DNA of 64,000 bases, from positions 1-64,000 of the forward strand of contig NZ_MAXF01000093.1 in NCBI RefSeq assembly GCF_001704635.1, written 5' to 3'. The translations under genes were made by a program, and so were the position numbers. This document shows positions 58,753-64,000 of this stretch, piece by piece; the first letter of the stretch is position 1; every line of letters begins with the position of its first letter. Source of the DNA: Streptomyces sparsogenes. GTDB lineage: Bacteria > Actinomycetota > Actinomycetes > Streptomycetales > Streptomycetaceae. Below the pieces are notes generated by a model that did no database searches, was not told where the DNA came from, and was given only the letters and a program-made list of their open reading frames with translations.

Positions 58753-59435
58753 CGGGCGCCCGCCATGTCCCGCGCCTTGCCGTCCCGCACGACGACCTCG
58801 CGGTCGGAGTACGCGGCGACGCGCGCCTCGTGGGTGACCAGGACGACGGCGGCGCGGGTCTCCCGGGCGGCCTCGGTGAGCAGCTCCATCACCCGCTCGC
58901 CGTTGAGGGAGTCCAGGGCGCCGGTCGGCTCGTCGGCGAACAGCACGCGCGGGCCGCTGACCAGGGCGCGGGCCACGGCGACCCGCTGCCCCTGGCCGCC
59001 GGAGACCTCACCGGGCCGCTTGGCGCGCACATCGGCGACCTCCAGCCGCTCCAGCCAGGACAGCGCGCGGCTCTCCGCCTCCTTGCGCCCCACGCCGGTC
59101 AGCCGCAGCGGCAGCGCCACGTTCTCCACGCAGCTCAGCTCGGGCACCAGCTGGCCGAACTGGAAGACGAAGCCGAACTCGCCGCGGCGCAGCGCGCTGC
59201 GCCGGGAGTCCGACATGGCGGAGAGCAGCTGCCCGTCGTAGTGGACGGTGCCCGCGTCGGGGGTGACGATCCCGGCGAGGCAGTGCAGCAGGGTGGACTT
59301 CCCGGAGCCGGAGGGGCCCATGACCGCGACGACCTCGCCGGGGTGGATGGAGAAGTCGGCGCCGTCGAGGGCGGGGGTGGGGCCGTAGGCCTTGCGCAGC
59401 CCTTCGGCTGTGAGGAGCGAGCCTGCCGGGGTCAT
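58749..59435 (-). CDS. ABC transporter ATP-binding protein (LolD/MacB type)
   Basis: 228 residues: Walker A GPSGSGKST at 40-48, Q-loop GFVFQFGQLVPELS, signature EVSGGQGQRVAVARAL, Walker B RVLFADEPTGALDS, and H-loop VVLVTHEARVA. Matches the MacB/LolD class that pairs with FtsX-type permeases. The ATG at 59435 overlaps the PadR stop, and its own stop overlaps the permease GTG, so all three are coupled. Confidence 0.93.
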   Translation of the reverse strand: MTPAGSLLTAEGLRKAYGPTPALDGADFSIHPGEVVAVMGPSGSGKSTLLHCLAGIVTPDAGTVHYDGQLLSAMSDSRRSALRRGEFGFVFQFGQLVPELSCVENVALPLRLTGVGRKEAESRALSWLERLEVADVRAKRPGEVSGGQGQRVAVARALVSGPRVLFADEPTGALDSLNGERVMELLTEAARETRAAVVLVTHEARVAAYSDREVVVRDGKARDMAGAR

Positions 59436-59956
59436 GGGGTTACCGCCTTGGCGAGTTGGCCGAGACGCGCGGCGGTGAGCTCCAGCCAGCGCAGGTCGGC
59501 CTCGAGATGGAAGAGGGCGTGGTCGCAGATGAGCTGGTCGCTGAGGTCTCCGGCGCGCTTGCGCTGGGTGAGTTCGCGCATCAGCCGCAGATGTTCGGCG
59601 CGCTGCACATCGAGCAGGTCCGCGGCATCCCGGCCGGTCATCAGCGCGAGGACGACCTTGGTGTAGAGGACGGACTGGAGGTACGGCTCGGGCTTCTCGG
59701 GCTGTCCGAGCCACTGCTCCACATCGGTGATGCCGGCCTCGGTGATGGCGTAGCGCTTGCGCTCGGGGCCGCCACCGTGCTCGATGCCGTCGACCTCGAC
59801 GAGGCCGTTCTTCAGAAGCCGGGACATGGTCGAGTAGACCTGTCCGTAGTGCAGCGGGCGGTCGTGCCCGAATCTCTCGTCGAAGGCCCGCTTGAGGTCG
59901 TAGCCGTGGCGCGGGCCGGACTCCAGGAGCCCGAGCAGGGTGTGGCCGATTGACAT
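59432..59956 (-). CDS. PadR family transcriptional regulator
   Basis: 174 residues: winged helix (IGHTLLGLLESGPRHGYDLK, VYSTMSRLLKNGLVEVDGIE, RKRYAITEAGITDVEQWL) and a helical C-terminal dimerisation part. It is the first gene of an operon with an ABC ATPase and an FtsX permease, a layout typical of regulators that respond to the transported compound. The ATG at 59956 is used; a GTG 9 nt earlier lacks support. Confidence 0.9.
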   Translation of the reverse strand: MSIGHTLLGLLESGPRHGYDLKRAFDERFGHDRPLHYGQVYSTMSRLLKNGLVEVDGIEHGGGPERKRYAITEAGITDVEQWLGQPEKPEPYLQSVLYTKVVLALMTGRDAADLLDVQRAEHLRLMRELTQRKRAGDLSDQLICDHALFHLEADLRWLELTAARLGQLAKAVTP

Positions 59957-59978
59957 GCGCAGCACTCTACACCATGCG

Positions 59979-59995
59979 TATACCTAGAGTGTATA
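59979..59995. promoter_or_regulatory. Palindrome at the PadR operon promoter
   Basis: TATAC and GTATA face each other across 7 bases, 23-39 nt before the PadR start. The AT-rich palindrome suits an autoregulatory operator overlapping the promoter. Confidence 0.5.
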
Positions 59996-60062
59996 GATGC
60001 GGAGGGCGGGGCGTTTCCGCAGGTGGGAGTGGGTTGGGGGGAGAAAGGGGAGAGCCCCCGGG

Positions 60063-60350
60063 CTATCCCTCTCGGGGTGGCTCCGGGGGCCTGGGGGCGC
60101 GGGGCGGGCGGCCGCGGCGGGGGATGGGGGCCGCGGTGCGGGGCAGCCGCCCCGCCTCCGCCAGCGCCTTCCGCAGCAGGAACTCGATCTGCGCGTTGGC
60201 GCTGCGCAGCTCGTCCGAGGCCCACCGCGCGAGCGCGTCGTGCACCGCGGGGTCGAGCCGCAGCAGCACCTGCTTGCGCTGCCGCCGCCCGTCCGTGCCG
60301 GACGCCGCCTCCGGCTCCCCGGCCCCCTGCGGCTCGCTGGGCTCCGTCAC
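60063..60350 (-). CDS. Small ribbon-helix-helix (Arc-type) protein
   Basis: 95 residues. The centre QRKQVLLRLDPAVHDALARW, then ASDELRSANAQIEFLLRKAL, matches a ribbon-helix-helix DNA-binding unit. An acidic head and Arg/Pro-rich tail flank it. It starts from a GTG that overlaps the SPFH stop (GTGA), making the two a coupled pair. A role in regulating the SPFH operon or as an RNA/DNA-binding partner is inferred only. Confidence 0.75.
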   Translation of the reverse strand: MTEPSEPQGAGEPEAASGTDGRRQRKQVLLRLDPAVHDALARWASDELRSANAQIEFLLRKALAEAGRLPRTAAPIPRRGRPPRAPRPPEPPREG

Positions 60351-61297
60351 TGGTAGAGCGTGCCCGTGTTGAGGACCGGCTGCGGGGAGCGGTCGCCGCA
60401 CAGCACGACCATCAGATTGCTGACCATGGCCGCCTTGCGCTCCTCGTCCAGCTCGACGATCCGGTCCTCGGCGATCCGGGCCAGCGCGGCCTCCACCATG
60501 CCGACCGCCCCGTCCACGATCTGCCGGCGCGCCGCGACCACCGCGCCCGCCTGCTGGCGCTGGAGCATGGCGGAGGCGATCTCGGGGGCGTACGCGAGGT
60601 GGGTGAAGCGGGACTCGATGATGCGCACCCCGGCCGCCTCGACCCGGGCGTGCAGCTCGACCGCGAGCTTCTCGGTGATCTCCTCGGCGTTGCCGCGCAG
60701 GGACAGCGCGTCCTCGTCGTGGGCGTCGTAGGGGTACTCGATGGCGATGTGGCGCACCGCGGCCTCGGTCTGGGTGGAGACGAACTCCAGGAAGTCGTCC
60801 ACCTCGAACACCGCCTGCGCGGTGTCCTCGACCCGCCAGACGACGACGGCGGCCAGCTCGATCGGGTTGCCGTACGCGTCGTTGACCTTGAGCACCGGGG
60901 TCTCGTGGTTGCGCACCCGGGTGGAGATCTTCCTGCGGCTGGTGAAGGGGTTGACCCAGCGCAGGCCCTCGGTGCGGATGGTGCCCTTGTAGCGGCCGAA
61001 GAGCTGGACCACGCGGGCCTGGCCCGGGGCGATCGCGCACAGCCCGCGCATCGCGACCAGGGAGGCGATGAGCACGGCGACGCCGAGGAGGATCAGCGCG
61101 GGGTTGGCGGTGTCCTCGTAGTCGTACTCCGAGGTGTCGGCCCCGGCCGCGATCAGGACCGGGCCCGCGATCAGGCCGATCAGGCCGAGCAGCAGCGCGA
61201 GGCCGCCGCTGATGCTGCGGGCGGGCCGCTCCGTCACCCGGGGCTCGGGCAGGGGCGGTATGTCGGCGGCGGGTGTGATGTCGGACATGCTGGACAT
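60347..61297 (-). CDS. SPFH/Band 7 domain membrane protein
   Basis: 316 residues. Two hydrophobic segments (ISGGLALLLGLIGLIAGPVL, ALILLGVAVLIASLVA) are followed by a Band 7 domain (APGQARVVQLFGRYKGTIRT, ELAAVVVWRVEDTAQAVFEV, TEAAVRHIAIEYPYD) and a helical end (AEITEKLAVELHARVE-like segment). SPFH proteins scaffold membrane microdomains. ATG 61297 has GGGGGA 5-6 nt upstream; a start 60 nt earlier is less likely. Confidence 0.88.
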   Translation of the reverse strand: MSSMSDITPAADIPPLPEPRVTERPARSISGGLALLLGLIGLIAGPVLIAAGADTSEYDYEDTANPALILLGVAVLIASLVAMRGLCAIAPGQARVVQLFGRYKGTIRTEGLRWVNPFTSRRKISTRVRNHETPVLKVNDAYGNPIELAAVVVWRVEDTAQAVFEVDDFLEFVSTQTEAAVRHIAIEYPYDAHDEDALSLRGNAEEITEKLAVELHARVEAAGVRIIESRFTHLAYAPEIASAMLQRQQAGAVVAARRQIVDGAVGMVEAALARIAEDRIVELDEERKAAMVSNLMVVLCGDRSPQPVLNTGTLYQ

Positions 61298-61358
61298 GGA
61301 GGTTCCCCCGGTTTGTGCTGGTAGGCGGGTTGCCGCGGGCCGTATGGCCGCTAACAAT

Positions 61359-61368
61359 GTGCTAGCAC
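61359..61368. promoter_or_regulatory. GTGCTAGCAC palindrome upstream of the SPFH gene
   Basis: Perfect 10-bp palindrome 62 nt upstream of the SPFH start in an AT-richer spacer (61340-61375). Possible repressor operator, regulator unknown. Confidence 0.35.
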
Positions 61369-61534
61369 TTTAACGGAAGAAGGCAACCCCTGGGGGCGGC
61401 CGGACGTCTGTTCCCGGTGGATGGGTGCTCTTTTTCACCTTCCGGAAAAACTGGATCGATGAGCATTTGACGTCAGTTGCGGTGTTAGCTTCGTGAGCCG
61501 GGTTGGGGGCTGACGTACGGGAGCAGCGGGAGAG

Positions 61535-63790
61535 ATGGGCAGAGCGGAAGAGCGGCGGGCGCGGCAGAAGAGCGCCCGCAAAGCCAGGAAGGGCGCCAAG
61601 AAGGGCGCCAAGAAGACGGGCATACGTCGCTTCTTCACCTGGAAGATGGTGCTGGGTTACTTCCTCTCCCTGGGCCTGCTGCTCGTCGGCGGCTTCATCG
61701 CGCTGTACATCTGGGTCGACGTGCCCAACGCGAACGCCCTGGCCAAGGCCGAGGCCAATATCTACAAGTACAGCGACGGCTCGATCATGGCCAGGACGGG
61801 CAAGGTCAACCGGGAGTCCGTGCCGCTGTCGAAGATCCCCAAGGATGTGCAGCACACCTTCGTCGCCGCGGAGAACAAGGACTTCTACAGCGATCCCGGC
61901 GTCTCGTTCACCGGCACCGCGCGCGGCATGATCAACACCCTGCTGGGCAGGGGCAAGCAGGGTGGCTCGACGATCACCCAGCAGTACGTCAAGAACTACT
62001 ACCTGAGCCAGGAGCAGACCGTCAGCCGCAAGCTGAAGGAGCTGGTCATCTCGCTCAAGGTGGACCAGCAGATGTCCAAGGACGACATCCTGGCGGGCTA
62101 CATCAACACCAGCTTCTACGGGCGCGACGCCTACGGCATCCAGGCGGCGGCCCGCGCGTACTACAACAAGGACGTCCAGAAGCTCAGCGTGGGGGAGGGC
62201 GCCTACCTCGCCGCGCTGCTGCAGGCCCCCAGCCAGTACGACTACTCGGTGGCCGGCCCCAACGGCAAGCGGCTGGTCAAGCAGCGCTGGAACTACGTCC
62301 TGGACAACATGGTCCAGAAGCACTGGCTGGACCCGGGCAAGCGCGAGGGGATGAAGTTCCCCAAGCCCCTCGACCCCCGCCCCGTCCCCGGCATGGACGG
62401 CCAGACGGGCTACTTCGTCGAGGCCGCCAAGCAGGAGCTCTACAAGTCCGGGGTGAGCGAGGACGAACTCGCGGCCGGCGGCTGGACGATCACCCTCAAC
62501 ATCGACAAGAAGAAGCAGAAGGCCCTGGAGAGGGCGGTCCGCACCCAGCTCACCGACGACCTCAAGCCGAAGACGCGCCCGGTCGACAAGCACGCCCAGG
62601 TCGGGGCGGTCTCGGTGAACCCGAAGAACGGCGCGATCGTGGCCATGTACGGCGGCGCGGGCGCGACCAAACACTGGATGAACAACGCCACCCGCGAGGA
62701 CTACCAGCCCGCCTCGACCTTCAAGCCGCTGATCCTCGCCGCCGCGCTGGAGAACGACTCCACCACCCGCGACGGCACGAAGATCACCGCCAACACGATC
62801 TACGACGGTGACAGCGGACGCCCGGTCAAGGACGCAAGCGGCAACAACGTCGGCTTTGCCCCGCCGAACGAGGACCACAAGGACTACGGCCCGATCACCG
62901 TCCAGACGGCGATGAACAACTCCGTCAACTCGGTGTTCGCGCAGATGGCACAGGACGTCGGCCTGGAGAAGGTCAAGAAGACCGCCACCGCCCTGGGCAT
63001 GAACCCCAAGGCGGGCGGCTTCGACGTGGCCCCCGCGATGTCGCTGGGCGTCATGGGCGCCAGCCCCCAGGACATGGCCGGCGTCTACGCCACCCTCGAC
63101 AACCACGGCGAGAAGGTCACCCCCTCGATCATCAAGTCGGCCGTGAAGGGCGACCAGCGCGCCGAGCTGCCCGACACCACGGGCGGCGAGGTGATCAGCC
63201 GCACCGCGGCGGACTCCGTGACCTCCGTGCTGACCGGCGTGGTCGACAAGGGCACCGGCACGGCCGTACGGCAGGAGGGCCAGGCCGTCGCGGGCAAGAC
63301 CGGCACCTCCGACGACAACAAGTCCGCCTGGTTCACCGGCTACACCCCGAACCTGGTCACCTCGGTCGGCATGTTCGGCGAGGGCCAGGGCGGCAAGCAG
63401 GTGACGCTGACCGGCACCGGCGGCGGCGGACGCGTCAACGGCGGTGGCTATCCGGCCGAGATCTGGGCCGCGTACATGAAGGCGGCGCTCGACGGCCAGG
63501 GGAGCGCCAGGTTCGACCTGGACACCGACATGGGCGCGGCCGTCCCGCCGCCCAGCAGCACCAGCCCCACCACCCCGCCCACCAGCGAGTCGTCCGAGCC
63601 GACGACCTCCGCCCCGCCGACCAGCGAGACCCCCACCACCCCGCCCACCCCGACCACCACCCCGCCGACCACGCCCCCGACCTCCGGCGGCAAGCCGTCG
63701 ACCGGCACCACGACGCCTCCGACGACCCCGCCGACCACGCCCACGGACACGCGCGGCGTCCGGCTGGGGCCCCCGGGCCGACACGGCTGA
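61535..63790 (+). CDS. Class A penicillin-binding protein (bifunctional GT51/transpeptidase)
   Basis: 751 residues: a Lys/Arg-rich cytoplasmic tail (ARKARKGAKKGAKK), one membrane helix (about 37-60), a GT51 glycosyltransferase domain with catalytic Glu in FVAAENKDFYSDPGVSF and the GGSTITQQYVKN motif, and a transpeptidase domain with SxxK as PASTFKPL, SxN as NNSVNSVF and KTG as GKTGTSD. The C-terminal 85 residues are a Pro/Thr/Ser-rich extension. It polymerises and cross-links peptidoglycan outside the membrane. Confidence 0.94.
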   Translation: MGRAEERRARQKSARKARKGAKKGAKKTGIRRFFTWKMVLGYFLSLGLLLVGGFIALYIWVDVPNANALAKAEANIYKYSDGSIMARTGKVNRESVPLSKIPKDVQHTFVAAENKDFYSDPGVSFTGTARGMINTLLGRGKQGGSTITQQYVKNYYLSQEQTVSRKLKELVISLKVDQQMSKDDILAGYINTSFYGRDAYGIQAAARAYYNKDVQKLSVGEGAYLAALLQAPSQYDYSVAGPNGKRLVKQRWNYVLDNMVQKHWLDPGKREGMKFPKPLDPRPVPGMDGQTGYFVEAAKQELYKSGVSEDELAAGGWTITLNIDKKKQKALERAVRTQLTDDLKPKTRPVDKHAQVGAVSVNPKNGAIVAMYGGAGATKHWMNNATREDYQPASTFKPLILAAALENDSTTRDGTKITANTIYDGDSGRPVKDASGNNVGFAPPNEDHKDYGPITVQTAMNNSVNSVFAQMAQDVGLEKVKKTATALGMNPKAGGFDVAPAMSLGVMGASPQDMAGVYATLDNHGEKVTPSIIKSAVKGDQRAELPDTTGGEVISRTAADSVTSVLTGVVDKGTGTAVRQEGQAVAGKTGTSDDNKSAWFTGYTPNLVTSVGMFGEGQGGKQVTLTGTGGGGRVNGGGYPAEIWAAYMKAALDGQGSARFDLDTDMGAAVPPPSSTSPTTPPTSESSEPTTSAPPTSETPTTPPTPTTTPPTTPPTSGGKPSTGTTTPPTTPPTTPTDTRGVRLGPPGRHG

Positions 63791-63813
63791 CCCGCCGGGC
63801 GCGTGCGCGCGCC

Positions 63814-64000
63814 TCAGCAGGACCGCGGCGGCATCGCCAGCTCGAACCACACCACCTTGCCCGTGCTCAGCCGCGTCGCACCCCACCGCCGCGCCATCCG
63901 GTTGACCAGGTACAGCCCGCGCCCGCCCTCGTCGGACGGGCGGGCCTGGCGCAGCCGCGGCAGCTGCGGCACATCGTCCCCGACCTCGCAGCGCAGCACA
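63814..64000 (-). CDS. ATP-binding protein, anti-sigma/SpoIIAB-like (3' end only)
   Basis: The last 62 codons of a gene that enters from beyond the window. The segment LRCEVGDDVPQLPRLRQARP, SDEGGRGLYLVNRMARRWGA, STGKVVWFELAMP matches the G-box region of HATPase_c_2 proteins (RsbW-like), which in streptomycetes are very numerous. N-terminal part and start are not in view. Confidence 0.75.
   Translation of the reverse strand, partial: VLRCEVGDDVPQLPRLRQARPSDEGGRGLYLVNRMARRWGATRLSTGKVVWFELAMPPRSC

Noticed and set aside
56269..59241. 990-residue plus-strand open frame over the FtsX permease and ABC ATPase
   Set aside because: Antisense shadow of two clearly conserved genes, with no domain or ribosome site.
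1..64000. tRNA or rRNA genes
   Set aside because: No T-loop/anticodon arrangement or rRNA-like stretch was noticed by eye; a covariance search would be decisive.

Overview
The window is a very GC-rich, gene-dense segment of an actinomycete chromosome, almost certainly Streptomyces or a close relative. Support for that: strong G/C bias at third codon positions, frequent GTG starts, 1-4 nt start/stop overlaps (ATGA, GTGA, TGATG), a Tat lipoprotein, membrane Ser/Thr kinases with extracellular sensor tails, paired XRE/DUF397 genes, a GH18 chitinase behind a DasR-type palindrome, an actinobacterial tad/flp locus, and an ahpCD/oxyR peroxide module. The function assignments come from reading the translated sequences; no database search was run.

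Layout. (1) 53-9535: an alanine-type aminotransferase, then a dipeptide/oligopeptide ABC operon (binding protein, two permeases, a double ATPase), a CocE-type hydrolase and a TetR regulator. The ATPase and hydrolase are joined in one open frame by a frame change inside a Pro/Asp repeat. (2) 9490-16797: a D-amino-acid utilisation module with D-aminoacylase, a D-threonine-aldolase-like amino acid deaminase, a PfkB sugar kinase, an IclR regulator, RidA and a GntP permease. (3) 16894-20028: a decayed zone with a small secreted protein, a lectin-kinase pseudogene lacking its N-lobe, a CGNR zinc-finger remnant, a CPCC zinc-ribbon gene and an IS transposase remnant. (4) 20068-23721: a receptor kinase with a fibronectin III ectodomain, a DUF397/XRE pair and two small conserved genes. 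(5) 24046-31379: secreted carboxypeptidase, trypsin-like protease and lipase, a divergent TetR/DMT exporter pair, and a three-domain chitinase. (6) 31615-41457: a tad/flp locus (cpaB, a cpaE-tadE fusion, tadE, cpaF, tadB, tadC, flp, tadG-like) ending in a lipoprotein and an OmpA-domain protein; its prepilin peptidase lies at 44033. (7) 41556-50449: a SLC13/ArsB-type permease, a cold-shock protein, DUF192, prepilin peptidase, isoprenyl transferase, PhoH, an SLT-domain protein behind a structured leader, and an AI-2E family transporter. (8) 50571-55557: ahpD-ahpC and oxyR, separated by about 2.5 kb that carries an XRE/TPR regulator and three small genes. (9) 55568-64000: Uma2 nuclease-like protein, a PadR/ABC/FtsX operon, an SPFH/ribbon-helix-helix pair, a class A PBP, and the 3' end of an anti-sigma-type ATPase.

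How the parts work together: the first operon would import peptides and hydrolyse ester or amide substrates. The D-amino-acid module would deacylate and deaminate D-amino acids, with RidA removing the reactive enamine. The tad locus and the prepilin peptidase together would build a Flp-type surface fibre. AhpC/AhpD with OxyR form the peroxide defence. Strong hairpins close most convergent gene pairs. No tRNA, rRNA, CRISPR array or intact mobile element was found.
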